DNA of 64,000 nucleotides. Source: Paracamarosporium sp. OC-R06-R3. Taxonomy: Eukaryota; Ascomycota; Dothideomycetes; Pleosporales; Didymosphaeriaceae. How positions within the stretch are numbered: position 1 is the stretch's first letter; each line of letters opens with the position of its first letter. The notes under the pieces were generated by a model that saw only the letters and a program-made list of their open reading frames with translations, was not told the origin of the DNA and did no database searches. Positions 46,074-57,899 of this stretch are shown here, piece after piece. A program made the position numbers and the translations under genes. The DNA lies in NCBI GenBank assembly GCA_019828545.1, contig JACVRA010000283.1, forward strand, positions 1 through 64,000, read 5' to 3'.

Positions 46074-46960
46074 ATGCATTCGACGCTGGTGCGATTACAG
46101 AATGTCTTTGGCTTTTTCACGACGGTAGCTTTCTCTGTTGCGGCGGTCATTGCGCTGTCGACTTTCATTCACCCGCAGACACCAAAGGCGAGCATACAGT
46201 TACGGAATGTGCAGGTGTACGTGGTTCAGCGACGTAAACCGAGGAAGTGTAGAGGCTAATCTAGAATAGAGTAAGAGGAAGACCGCATTACTACAGCTAC
46301 AAGAAAGAAGAGTATGCGCATATTAAATTCGATCTGGACACGGGTACGTCTGCCTACACTTACCTCTCTTGCACCTTCGACACCGCTGTGAGGACCCACA
46401 AGCTGACCACGATGGTACACACAGATCTATCTACCCTATTCAATTGGAATACCAAGCAGGTCTTCCTGTACATCAAAGCCGTCTACCCCTCCACCAAACC
46501 CTCCGAACCCGCCTCCGAAGCCATAATCTGGGACGCCCTCCTCCCCGGCGCCGCCGCCCCTTGGCACCAAAACCACTACATCCACCCGACGCCCAAAGGC
46601 ACCAAGAAAGCCAAAAACTCAAAATCATCGCCCGCTAAGTCCCACATGCCCGCAGGCATCATAAAGATCGACAACCAGCGCCCGAAGTACCAGATCACAG
46701 ATATTTCTGGCAAGTTGCAGAACAGGACGGATGCACACTTGGAGCTGGGCTGGAATGTGCAGCCGTGGGTGGGTGCGCTACTGTGGGAGAACTGGTCGGA
46801 TGTTGGAATGTGGAAGGGCCTGAAGGGTGGGAAGAGCGAGGTGTTCGATTTCCCTCAGATCGGGGCTAAGGGCGCGAAGAAAGAGAAGTTGGATGTTGAA
46901 AAGGGTAAGGAGGGTCATCGGTTGATGGCTGGTCAGGAGCAGCCTAGGAAGGGAAATTAG
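46074..46960 (+). CDS. SPC3: Signal peptidase complex subunit 3 (SPC22/23)
   Basis: Essential ER membrane subunit of signal peptidase that supports the catalytic subunit from the lumenal side. Exons 46074-46216, 46270-46343 and 46425-46960 give 250 aa. Splicing yields the family core NVQV-VRGRPHYYSYKKEEYAHIKFDLDT-DLSTLFNWNTKQVF, which confirms both introns (53 and 81 nt, GTACGT donors). One N-terminal membrane segment (VFGFFTTVAFSVAAVIALSTF) makes it type II. The lumenal N-glycosylation candidate LQNRTDAHLEL and the WNVQPWVGAL motif are conserved. A lysine-rich insert (KGTKKAKNSK) and a charged C-terminal tail lengthen it relative to yeast Spc3 (family knowledge). Confidence 0.93.
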
Positions 46961-48029
46961 GGCCTGATGTACATGGTGGAGTAGGCGGGAGATGAGGGCG
47001 GCGTTATCTAAATACCTAGGGGCATTGCCTCGTGACTTATTTATTAAGAAGAAATGACATTATACAGTTGAAGTGAGTCAGGTTTCCTCCCAAAGATAGG
47101 CTCACCAAGTGGCTAAGCCGATCCTGTGGAGGGTTGAAAACTCCTAGAGCTAGTCTTCGTCTAGACACGATGCTCGTATAAGGATTGGGGTCGCCCGCTG
47201 CGTTTAATCGTCTGGTTGTGATCATACGTCACAATAAGAGCTGGTCCGCTTATTTCGAACGTCTTGTCCTGATGCTCACCAATCCATCAGGATCTTCGAA
47301 ACCCTTTTCCCCTTCTGCTCTTCCTTTACATTCTATGTTCATTAGCCATATCTATCCTCCGCATTAAAATCTTTCAAAGTGCATCTCGGCCACGATATCT
47401 CACGAAATTACACCTCTCGAAACGAACGCGCTTGCTCTAGAAGCCTATTGGAACACCATAAGATTAGCTCTGACCTACGCTCACATCACTGACGCAAGCA
47501 TACATATGTTTCACGCCACAAATCATGTGTTTCCTTCGCCGTTACCGTCAATACGTCATTCTCCGAACTGCCGTACCATTCCCTCCACCACAATCGATCA
47601 CTGCCACGGCAACTGCCAAACCCGCTTTGTCGCTGCGAACCATCCATGGATAACAACAGCATGAATAGCATTCTGCCAAATTGTCACCATTTCTTGGCCT
47701 CACAGTTGACGTTGCTGGTTAAGCCTGTCGATGGGCGCGGCTCCTGCACTCCGTGTTTCACACACAAGACACGGCAAGGTACCCACCCTCGCGTTGCCGG
47801 AGAATCTGGCAATGCGACACTAAATGCGGCGTCCGAAGCAGGATGCATCGATCGACGCGTATGCAGTCCGTAGCCTTATAAGCGTACTCCTTGAGCCTCA
47901 TTCCATCGTCATCCTCTGCGAGGACGCACATCCCACCATTACTGTTCACTTCGGTTCCCTCTGCGAGGAAGATTTATTAACACTGTAATTTTTCTTGCTT
48001 TGCTTCGAGTTACTTTCAGCTTCAAAACC
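46961..48029. other. Intergenic stretch, no supported gene
   Basis: Short frames only. It should contain the promoter of the PEBP-family gene. Confidence 0.5.
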
Positions 48030-48904
48030 ATGCATTTCTCTTCCTCCTTCCTCGTCGCCGCTGCCATTGGCATCGCGCAGGCGCAAACACCCTCTGGCTT
48101 CACGCCCGCCGCCAAAACCCAACTAGACGTCATCTTTAATTCTACAAAAGTCAGCACACCAGGAGAACTCCTTTCAAAAGCTGGTTCGTCTCGTCTCGCC
48201 TCATCCACCCAACCACACCACAAGCTGACACTTCAAAACAGCAACGGCATCTCAACCCCAACTTGCCCTCCCATCCTCCGAAGTCTCCTCTTCCGACACA
48301 TACGTCTTCGTAATGTTAGACCTAGACGTTCCGCCCATGGGCGGAAACGCCACACGCCGCGTCCTCCTCCACGCCATGAACACCGGCTTCAAAGCAACCA
48401 AGCAATCCGTGGCAGGCGGCGCCGTCCTCCTCGCCTCAAGCGAAAAAGGTCCAGCGACCTACATCGGCCCTGGACCCCCTGCCTCAGACACAATCCCGCA
48501 CCGCTACACGCAGTTACTCTTCAAGCAGCCTTCTTCCCTGCAGGTGAGCGCGAACGACTTCGCGAATACGCAGGCTAGGATCGGATTCGACATTGTGTCT
48601 TTTGCGAAGGAGAATGGGCTGGGTGAACCGGTGGCGGGGAACTTCTTCACAGTGGATGGGAGGGCGTCGGCGGCGGCGGGGGGAGCAGCGACAGGAACGA
48701 GGGGCGCGGGTGGCGCGACGGAGACGGGTGCAGGTGGAGGTAGGAAAAACTCTACGGTTCCTGGTAAGTTGAAGTTGTTTTGTGCGAGGTTGCTGTTGTG
48801 CTAATTGTGTTGCAGAGTTTGAAGGAAGCGCTGGTGCTGTGGAGTTGCCGTTGGTTGTGGCGGGCTTGGTTGGTATTGGTGGGGTTTTGCTGATGGGGTT
48901 GTAG
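48030..48904 (+). CDS. Secreted, GPI-type PEBP-family protein
   Basis: Exons 48030-48183, 48242-48763 and 48816-48904 give 254 aa. A signal peptide (MHFSSSFLVAAAIGIAQAQ) is followed by a phosphatidylethanolamine-binding-protein fold. The signature DLDVPP stands where the family has DPDAPS, and the second signature GPGPPASDTIPHRY is well kept, followed by RIGFDIVSFAKENGL and PVAGNFFTVDG. A Gly/Ala/Thr-rich stalk (about 205-230) and a C-terminal hydrophobic segment (LPLVVAGLVGIGGVLLMGL) suggest GPI anchoring to plasma membrane or wall. The introns start GTTCGT and GTAAGT. Fungal members of this kind are largely uncharacterised; ligand unknown. Confidence 0.85.
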
Positions 48905-48983
48905 AGGGTGGGAAAGGCGTAAGGTGTTTTTGGTGTTGGGCGAAGGTACATGGTGGGTGGGATGGTTTCACGACTAACACATG

Positions 48984-49260
48984 GTTACGAAGAAGTTATT
49001 TAGATGAACATTGAAGACATTCCAAGCTAGTGGATTCGCATCCTCACCTTCTGACACCGATATCAATCAACCATTCTGTACTTTTAAGCAGCCCTCACGC
49101 CCATCCTATCCACCTATCTATTTATGCTTTAGCGTCCTGTTACCAAATTTCGCCTGTCATCCCTCTCTACTCTGATACGATTGCTAACATCCTTCATTAA
49201 AATGATCATTTTCCTTCTATAATCTATCCCAATCAATCCACCCCGCCAGCAGGGTTTTGA
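48984..49260. repeat. Diverged duplicate of 63458-63790 (left copy)
   Basis: TACGAAGAAGTTATTTAGAT plus flanks is shared with 63458 onward, one mismatch in about 31 nt, then degenerating similarity (GACATTC-AAG, then AATCATTTTCC / AATCATTCACC and CAATCAATCC / TAATCAATCC) over about 280 bp. Both copies are in the same orientation, on either side of the kinase gene and its transposon insertion. Confidence 0.5.
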
Positions 49261-49506
49261 TTCGGCGATCCAGTGCTTGTGGGATTGCGGCGTGTGATTC
49301 AACTCAGCATATCTTCCGAAGTTGAACTTCTCGAACTTGAATATCGGTAGACTGTTCTTCCTTATAATCTTAATAGCTTAGTAAAGCTACAGTCTCCAGT
49401 GCGCAGCTCCGCTGTAGAGTCGACTCGCTAGGGTCCCACACCTGGCCCAACACCTGGCCCAACACCCACTCGACTGTGGTAGCCATAGTAAGCCAGAGAT
49501 CAAATT

Positions 49507-51050
49507 TCATGCGTCCTTGAGCCAGTCAGCCTCTAGGAGCGTCCTGGCATCTGGACGTTCTTCTGGGTCGATTCTCGTCATCGCCGCAATAAATTCCAAG
49601 AAACTCGTTCTATCAGATGCTGAGAAATTGGGATTCTTGAAGAATTGCTCCAAAGAGACATGCGGGAAAATCGAAGCCTCAATGAGTTTACCTAGATCTC
49701 ATATTAGCTTATTATACGCGAGCCATTTCAGAAATACCCACACCCTCACTGTCAAAGTACTGATCACGCTTCTTCGACCGAGCTAGTAGTCGTTCTGGGA
49801 AAGTGCCTAGAACGGCCGTCATTTGCGCCAAATGGGCCTCAGGCGTGTAGGCGTCGCGCGGTGCCCACGTCCCATCAAATAACAAGCAGCCTTCCGCGAG
49901 CTCCCATATCTGGCCAGGTTAGTACGATAGCGGACTTAAAAGCAAGGCATGGACTTACTATCAGCCCCAGGTTCCAAATGTCAACCTTGCGATCCCATTC
50001 AGCCCCGAGTATTACTTCAGGGGCACGAAGCATGTCAGGCTGTATCCATTCTGTCAAGTGCTTGTCGAACCAGCTTGCTAATAACGGTTAGCTCTGCCCA
50101 CACGCGTGATATCCTATTGAGGCTCACATGTCCCGAAATCTGTGAGCCGCACAGAAAGCTCAGTTGACTGGGTGAGATCCTCTTCGTGTGACGAAACTTG
50201 CGTTGAGTCCATGTAAAAGTCTTCTGGTGGTGGCAGCGGTGGTTCGCGCGGCTTGAATGCTTCTGAAGGTGCTTTTTCAAACATCTCATTGATGGTGGGG
50301 CTTTCGATGAGAACATTTGACGGCTTTATGTCTGAGTATACCGTTAACTAGGGAGCGGATAAAAAAAGACCGCAATAAAAACTCGACAGGCTCTACAATC
50401 CGTCACATGCCTGTGTGTATGACTCCGCATGTGTCATGAAGATAGTAAAGGGCAAGAAGGAGTTGTCTCGAAATGTTCTTTATTGTAGGTGGTAGCAGCC
50501 TTAGATTTGGGAAAAGCCGTCTGAATTCGGACAGATCCGGGCCCATGGCCTTGAATATGAGGCAAACATGGTTCCCATAGGGTCCACGATGCTCAAATTG
50601 GTCGAGAAGGCTGAGGACATGAGTTATACCTGGGTGTGATGCGGTCTGGGCTTTCAGGTGCGTAAGGACATCCAGCTCGAACGTATCACTCCCGTCCCCG
50701 AATGAGTCGGCAGTGAGGATTTTCAGAGCGACATGGCGCTTCGTCCTGATTGCTTCAGGTTTAGCTCCAAACAAGGTGGCTGACGATCTGGTGAAGTAGA
50801 CTGGCACTTACTCGAGGTTACATGCAAGCCACACGGTGGAATAAACACCGTACCCGAGCTTACTAACGATTTTGTATTTCCCGTTATGAAAAACATCTCC
50901 AATTCGGACAGGGTGGTAGCCTCCTAGGCAATAGCGCGTAATGCTCTCTTCACGAATGGCGCGCGGGGGCTGCACAAAATTAGTAGACCGAATTAAGACG
51001 GACTTCAGACGCCTCGCGCCAGAACTAAGGGCATCTGCGATTGGCATCAT
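49507..51050 (-). CDS. SRPK-like serine/threonine protein kinase
   Basis: Six exons (51050-50812, 50745-50411, 50331-50128, 50077-49959, 49909-49744, 49691-49507) give 415 aa; all phases close and no stop interrupts it. Kinase landmarks: glycine loop KLGYGVYSTVWLA (about 64), catalytic-pair lysine HVALKIL (88), catalytic loop HTDIKPSN (190-197, with HTD instead of HRD as in SR-protein kinases), LTDFGTSSW, RAPEVILG and DIWNLGLIIWE. The family resembles the many SRPK-like kinases of filamentous fungi. The intron at 50410-50332 must use a GC donor (GCATGT). The start at 51050 (MMPIADAL) is preferred; an open frame continues upstream into an LTR, which is accidental. Element A sits 93 bp upstream of this ATG. 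Confidence 0.85.
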
Positions 51051-51142
51051 GGAGGGTTGCGGGACCTTAAATTGGGTGAGGGTTGTTTGCCGCGAAAGTA
51101 TTAGAGTTGTTAGAGAGGTCCCCTGCCGTGGTGCTCGATCAG

Positions 51143-51147
51143 GCAGT
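51143..51147. repeat. Target-site duplication GCAGT (left)
   Basis: GCAGT immediately before the TG of the 5' LTR, repeated at 63192-63196 immediately after the CA of the 3' LTR. Confidence 0.9.
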
Positions 51148-51387
51148 TGTGACGGCCTGGTGCACTGGCAGGTCACATGATCTCGCGTTCAGACGCAACT
51201 ACGCGCTCAGGCGCGACTACCTTATACGACGTTGCTACCCGGAGCGGAACATTGTTCCGCCTGGCAACTGCGTATAAAAGTAAGCGCGCCCTTTGTACCT
51301 ATTATCTCCTCATCTTAGTGTAGCTGAAATAGAGCCAACCTACCTCATCTACTTCTTTTGATGTAGGAGACCGAGCTCGTCCTCACA
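51148..51387 (+). repeat. 5' LTR of element A
   Basis: 240 bp, TGTGACGG...CCTCACA. A TATAAAA at 51273-51279 would start transcription about 30-40 bp on, close to the self-primer sequence at 51312. The hairpin GCGGAA-CATTG-TTCCGC precedes the TATA box. Confidence 0.92.
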
Positions 51388-51388
51388 T

Positions 51389-51399
51389 TACACTAAGAT
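51389..51399 (+). other. Self-primer binding site of element A
   Basis: TACACTAAGAT, one base after the LTR end, is the exact reverse complement of ATCTTAGTGTA at 51312-51322 near the predicted transcript start. This is the arrangement used by Tf1/sushi-type elements, which prime with their own RNA 5' end instead of a tRNA. Confidence 0.7.
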
Positions 51400-53627
51400 C
51401 ACTAACTTGGCTGGAGGACGGCGACATAATATTAGGCTAAACCGCTTGATCTGCCAGCGTGCACGACTTGACAATGGCCACCCTGGGAGATCTATTACAC
51501 GACTACGCTGAGCCCTTAGTTCGTCATAGGATACGATCACCCGCGCTCTCTGCTAGTAGAGCTAAAGAGAGGGTCCGGATACTACTAAGCAACGCACCGC
51601 TTAAAGGGAGTTGAAGGACGAACACCTGTCCATTGGACGTGCCTAAGTGCAGGCGACCAACCACTCACGCGAAGAGGGCTACAAGAGCCCTAGCCTCTAT
51701 AAGAGAGGAATCTACCCCCACTTACTAACTACCTTAAGCACCACCGGCTCACCTTCTCCCTGCTAGAGAATCAACCTTAGCTGCTCCGCCTGCAGCTGAT
51801 ATACACCATGGCATCAACACACCCGTTTGTAGCGTCGGCACTTGAGAGAGAAATACTAGGCAACGTGTACAACCTAACTAAGTCCTTTATCTACCCTAAG
51901 GACTAAATCTAGAGCTACGGCTCTATTACTGAGGAAAACTATAACTGGGATGCCTCCGTAAAGCTGGCCTGCCTCCAGCAAGGCATAGACGAAGAACTTC
52001 TGCAAGCACCTTAGCTACCTACCCTTGCTAGCGACGACTCAATTATGGCTATACTAGAGGCCGTCCTTAAGCATTTCCGGAAGGACCTATTAGCAATTAC
52101 TATAGAGCTAGTTGGCTAACTACTTCTCTGTGAAGTAGAGCGTTAATAGATTTACATGTACCATTAGATTACTACCAACGCCCTAGCCGAAGGCGAGGAG
52201 CTGCAGTAGGCCCTTATATAGGAGCGGCAAAAAGCTAAAATAGCCTAGGAGGAACTACGCGCGCTTAAAGCCTTAGCTATTAATAAGAAGCTGCTGATAA
52301 CCTAACGTTATACTACGCGCTTCCAAGTCCTACCGTCCACGCTACGGAATTAGGATAGCTTTAATCCAACTAGCCCTTTAAGCTTAGAATTAGGTAAGCT
52401 TAATAACTTACGTCTCTTATACCAGTTACCTTTTAGACCTACTACTACTGCCTTAGGTACCCAACCTACTAGCTAGTGTTCTATTAAGTTCCTAGATCCT
52501 TTGTTACTCTTAGATGGCAAGACTACCACTACGTTCAACCACTAAAGAGTATATATAGAGAATAAACTACAGTTAAATAGTGACTAGTTTGTTAGAAGTA
52601 ATACACAGGATACCTAGGAGCGTATTGCCGTATATATAACCACCCGTACGGAGAACCTGGCTTAAGACTAGCTTAAAACCTTAATTGGTGCCCTCTGCAA
52701 TAGCGGGGATACCATTAATAGCGAATTCCTTATAGATACTCTAGGCTAGGCCTTTAGCAACCTACATAAGGAGAAGAATACTTACTAGGCCTTTGGCCAG
52801 CTTTAACTACGTACTGCTACTAAGTTCTTAAGCTTCTAGGCTAACTTTTTTCGCCTAGCCACCTAGCGTAAGCTCCTAGTAGACTAATAGGTTAAGGAGT
52901 TTTATAAAAAGCTTACTAATTAACTTTGTATAGATATAAGCTGTAATGTCTACTAACTTAAGGACGACTACAACGAGTTTGTAGGCATTACTTATAACCT
53001 AACACGTAAAGCTGTTATTACTAATAGCTAAGCATAAGAAGACTGCTACCCTACCTATTAAATCCCATAAGTATACATCCTTGTCAGCGCTAGCGTTAGT
53101 GTTAGTGCTATAGTACCTTTATGCTATAGTAACGTAAGTTAACTAGTTTACCTACTTCTACTACTATAAAGCCGGTTACGTTGTCTATAATTACCTAGAT
53201 AAACCTACTAAATAGAAGGCTATTAAACTGCCTATAGACGTAGATAATAATATCTACTTTAATACTACTAATAAGAGCATCTCTAATAGTGATTTAAAAA
53301 AAGCTTAGCTTTAGGAGAAGTCTCCTCCCTAGAGCACCCTACTAAAGTAACTAGTATATAAGATCTCTTATTTAGTAGGAGTGCTTTTGCTCTACCTTAC
53401 TACATCTTAATAAATAGTCTTACTATTAAGCTTAAGGCTCTTATTAATATAGGAGCTGGCAGCTATGTTCTAGTCTACTTAAAGTATTTCTATACTATTA
53501 AGAAAGGACTTAAAGCGTCTATCTAGAGTATAAAAGCTATCCCTCTAACTAAATACAATAGCCAACTAAATAGATAAATAAATAAGTACTTTTAGGTAGA
53601 TCTAATAATAAATAGCTACTACCTTAC

Positions 53628-53820
53628 TGTTACATGGGTAGGTAAAGAGTACCTGTTTTCACCCTACANNNNNNNNNNNNNNNNNNNNNNNNNNNNNNNN
53701 NNNNNNNNNNNATATTATACTAGAGCTGGCAAAAATAGTTAGCCAGTGATTCGTCTATCCTATAATCTATTATTGATTTCCTTAAGTCAAGTCTACATTG
53801 CTACTACCCGTGACCTGACA
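53628..53820 (+). mobile_element. Solo LTR of family B
   Basis: TGTTACATGG...ACCTGACA flanked by CTTAC on both sides (53623-53627 and 53821-53825). It lies inside the protease region of element A. It contains 43 Ns where the complete family-B LTRs have 54 bp with a strong hairpin; restoring that length gives 204 bp. It carries little RIP damage. Confidence 0.85.
53669..53711. other. Assembly gap (N run)
   Basis: 43 Ns inside the solo LTR, at the position of the CGGGGCCT-GTT-AGGCCCCG hairpin. Confidence 0.99.
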
Positions 53821-54111
53821 CTTACTACCTACTTTATCCTTTGTAATATAGGCTGCCATAACCTAATTATCGGCCGTAAGCTTCTTAAGGATGTAGATAT
53901 ATGGATTAACTACAAGTAAAAGAAACTTAAGTGGCTAAATACAGTACTAATAGACTATAAGCGTAATATTATTATACTAACGTATAGACCTACTATAGAA
54001 GTTAATCTAAAGCACTAGCTTAACGCTAATTATTAGGATAAGCTAGTAGACGTAGTAATTATATAGTATACCTATTAATCTCTTTAGCAATCTTTTTAGC
54101 GTTAAGACTAT

Positions 54112-54315
54112 TATTACATGGGCAGGTAAAGAGTACCTGTTTTTACCCTACACGGGATATCGGGGCCTATTAGGCCCCGACGGGACACGTTAGGTAATAA
54201 GGGGTTATATTATACTAAAGCTAGTAAAAATAGTTAGTTAGCAATTTATCTATCCTATAATCTATTATTAATTCCCTTAAATTAAGTCTATATTACTACT
54301 ACCTGTAACCTAACA
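54112..54315 (+). repeat. 5' LTR of element B (heavily RIP-mutated)
   Basis: 204 bp starting TATTACATGG, where the other copies have TGTTACATGG. Nearly every difference from the 61775 copy is TG-to-TA or CA-to-TA. Confidence 0.88.
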
Positions 54316-54579
54316 TTTGAATTGCTCTTACTTTTACGTAAGCAGTCTAGACCGACTTACCTCTATAAACTCTAAACGGGCTAAATCTAGGAGTAGCTAG
54401 GCCGCCTAAGACTCTCACGTTATAGTCTTAGCAGATAACGCCGATTTGGTAAGTAAAGACGTACGACTAACTCCGTCTCTAATAACTCCTCCTCTTCTCC
54501 GTCAACTAGCAACAACCTATGCCAGTTAACGCCTACCGGCGCCTGACGGCCTAAGAGAGGACTAGCCAACGATGACTAC

Positions 54580-55520
54580 GATTAGTTGGGACGTAATAGA
54601 CGACGGCACGTTTAGTAACCTAGATATAGCCCTTAAATAGCTAAGAGATAAAAGAAATACTGTAGAACTGTAGCATATAAATAACATTTGGCGACGCTAC
54701 GAGTTGGGCGACGCCAGTGCGCTCTTTAAGTCTATACGGGATACCGTACAGTAGTAAGGAGCTATAAAGGCTCCCTCTCTGCAGCCACTAATGCAAAAGT
54801 AGCCTTATAAGTATACGCGAAAGGATCATCGCAACTTTAACTAATAGAAGAATAATTATAAACTTTACTTTTAAGCCTTAGAGACGTATTTTATTAGTAA
54901 ATAAATAAAGGTTAATTATACCTTATAGTTTGTTTTTAACGTCCTCTGTATAGCCTAGAAGACTAAGGTCCAGTCCTAATTGTTAATAGATCTATCCTAG
55001 AAGGAGACATGGGAGGCACTAAAGGAAAAGATGCTTTAAGCGTTAGGATCCCTTAAAGAACAACGCCAATTAGCGTACGATTAATTGAAATAGTGCTAAT
55101 AGAGGCTAGGCTAGGCCCCTTTAGACCTATTAGACTATCTTTAGAGCTATTAAAAGGAGTTAAAGGTTACTAACGTTAAATATTAAAAGTTAAAATTTAT
55201 TAGATACCTCTCTTTATATATTTAACAACGCCTATAGACGATTCTACTAGAACTTAAAACAATAATATCTAATATTAAACTTTAGGCTTTAATTATTTTT
55301 AGGATAGAAAAATTATTTATAATAAGAGCTATTTCTCTAGCCTAAAGATAACTACTTAAGAACTAATAGTAGAAGTTAGAAACTAGAGGGAGTAATAAAC
55401 CTTAAAAGTAAATAAAGAAGGCTAGTAAGTAGGGTAATAGTTTAAGAAAGAGTAGAGTAACGCTATTAAAACCTATTAAGCTTAATAATACATTAATATA
55501 CTATTATTATAATAAAGTAA
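54580..55520 (+). pseudogene. gag-like remnant of element B
   Basis: Conceptual reading with TAG/TAA treated as former Gln codons gives a helical capsid-like sequence (ALETYFISK, LSQKETWEALKEKMLQALG). No intact zinc knuckle can be read because of RIP stops. Confidence 0.55.
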
Positions 55521-56299
55521 GATACATCTACTTAGACTACTTTACTCTTAATAAGGCAGCCGTCCCTAGGTTATAAGACGCTAAGGTAGATAAAGAAAAG
55601 TTGCACCTATTAAAAAAAGATAAGTAGTAGAAGGACTTATAGCAGCCCTATCTACCTATATTAATTTAGTTATAAATTATATTAATTAAGTCCTAAAGGT
55701 TTATAAAATAGGCTCGTTGTTTAACTAGCTATATAAGCAGCTAAAAGGGATACTTACCTTTAGGGCTAGAGTTAAATAAGAGTCTATAGAAGCCTTAGTA
55801 GACTTTACGTCTACCCTAAACCTCCTCTCCTTAATAAAGGCTAAATAGTTAGGGGTAGACGTAACGCCTTTAAATAATCTACTTATAAAAGTAGTAAATA
55901 GGTCTTAAATAGTAATATATAGTACTATAGTCCTTAATATAAAGCTTATAGACTCTTAAGGATAAAAATAAATTTAAATATTACTATTTATAGTAGTAGA
56001 CCTTTTAAGGTATAATATATTCTTAAATTTACTATAGTTTAACTAAACAAACCTAAAGGTAAATATTATAAGTTATTAAATCCTTTTTTAAAAGAAGATT
56101 AAGGGACTACATCTCCCCTTTAAGAAGATTACTATTAAAGGTACGGAGGAGTTTAATTATATACTTTAAAACCTATATATAGCCGTTTATACTTATATAG
56201 TGTTAGGCGTAGGCAACTTAGTACTAAATAGACCTATTAGCCCTAAAGAGGGACTAATACTAGATATCTACTCTAAGTTTAAGGACCTTAGCTCTAATA

Positions 56300-57080
56300 A
56301 GGACTATAAAGCTATACTAAATTATAATAAAAATAATCTATATATAGAGCTTAAGTTAGACTAGTAACTACTACATTTCCCTATATATAACTTTATAGTT
56401 TCTAAATTAGAGACTTTCTAGAAGTATATTAAGAAATACCTTACAAGAGGTTAGATTTATTACTTAAAATTTCTAGTAGAGGCGCTAATCCTCTTTGCAA
56501 AGAAGAAAGATAGCAGCCTTAAGCTTTATATAAATTATTAAGGACTTAATAAAATTATAATTAAGAACTATAGATCTCTCCTACTAATTATAGAATTATT
56601 AGATTAGCTTAAATAGGCTAAAGTCTTTACTAAGATTAACCTAAAAGAGGCCTATTACTAAGTATAAATAGTAAAAGGTAATAAATAGAAAATAGTATTT
56701 AAGACCTATTATAGCTATTTTAAATATCTAGTAATACCCTTTAGACTTACTAATACGCTAGCCTAGTTTTAGGGCCTTATTACTTAAGTATTAACTAGAT
56801 TAATCAACGTTAGCTACATTGTATACTTAAATAATATTTTAATCTTTTTAGATATAGAGGAGGACTACGTACGTTATGTCTAGGAAGTCTTATAATAGTT
56901 ATAAGAAGCAAAGCTATTTATTAATATAAAAAAGTATAAATAGTATACTAGTACTATAAAGTACCTAGGTTTTATTATTACAGCTAAAGGGTTAATTATT
57001 AACCTAAATTAGGTTAAAGTAATCTAATTGTGGCCTATGCTAACTTGTATATACAATATAAGAATATTTATTAGATTTAT
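56300..57080 (+). pseudogene. Reverse transcriptase remnant of element B
   Basis: Recognisable by order and spacing of degraded motifs: EALILFAKKKDSSLKLYINY (about 56480), FTKINLKEAYYQVQI (about 56625), VIPFRLTNTLAQFQ (about 56730) and YIVYLNNILIF (about 56815). The last stands where the catalytic Y-x-DD motif should be, so the active site is destroyed. Confidence 0.75.
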
Positions 57081-57149
57081 AAACTACTATTATAGATTTA
57101 TTGCTAATTTCTTCTAAATAGCACTTCCTCTTACTAGTTTAATAAAAAA

Positions 57150-57700
57150 AGGTCTAAATAGCGCCCGTTAGGGGCCGGCTATAAAAAGGGAGGAGAATAT
57201 TTACCTAGAATTAAGGCTAAAAGGTTATTAAGCTTTCTAGAACCTTAAGAATACATTTCTTAATATACTAATACTTACTTACTATAAGAGTAGTAGAAAG
57301 ATACGTTTAAAGACTAATACTTCTAAAGAGGCAATTAGCACTATTTATAGCTAATTAATCTCTAATAGGGATAGGTAGGCAACATAGTAGCCTATTAATT
57401 TCTTTTTAAAAAAATTAAACGCTGCTTAGTATTATTATAATACGTATAACAAAGAGCTACTTACTATTATTAAAGGTATTAAATACTAACGCTAGTATTT
57501 ATAAGAATAACGTTTTAAAGTCTTAATAGACTATAATAACCTATAATAGTTTATAGAGATAAAGACGCTTATAGGACGTTATATTTAGTCTTACTTAACC
57601 TTATCTAAGTACGATTTTATAATAACTTATTATACGGGATTTATAAATCTAGCAGATAGATTATCCTAACGCTTAGACTATATACTTATAGTTAGTAAGC
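57150..57700 (+). pseudogene. RNase H remnant of element B
   Basis: Degraded Ty3-type RNase H: KTNTSKEAISTIYSQL near 57310, NTYNKELLTIIKGI near 57450, and the IGRYIQSYLTLSKYDF segment near 57570. Frames contain many TAG/TAA. Confidence 0.65.
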
Positions 57701-57899
57701 CTAAATAAAAAAGCAATAAAGCTTTTATACGACCTTTAGTTAAGATATTATCTTAATAGGAAGGTAATAAGACTTTTATATCTATAATTACTACTAGATT
57801 AGGTAGCGTAAAGAAGTAAGATTAGGCCTTAAGGAACTAGATTTATAACTTTAAAAGGAAGGATAGGAAGATAGTAAAACCTTAGTTCCTAAAAGACTA

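Larger units (their letters stand above)
51474..54111 (+). pseudogene. gag-protease remnant of element A
   Basis: A first frame opens at 51474 (MATLGDLLHDYAEPL, 46 codons to a TGA that could be a former CGA). The main gag-like frame opens at 51808 (MASTHPFVASALERE) and is then broken by many TAG/TAA codons. A retropepsin-like segment is recognisable around 53430 (LKALINIGAGSYV, family pattern ALIDTGA) and after the solo LTR around 53840 (NIGCHNLIIGRKLL, family pattern LG.HDIILG). Similarity stops at 54111 where element B begins. Confidence 0.65.

Noticed and set aside
50813..51176. Extended N-terminus of the kinase starting at 51176
   Set aside because: The extra residues are encoded by LTR A and its target site; the MMPIADAL start at 51050 is outside the element.
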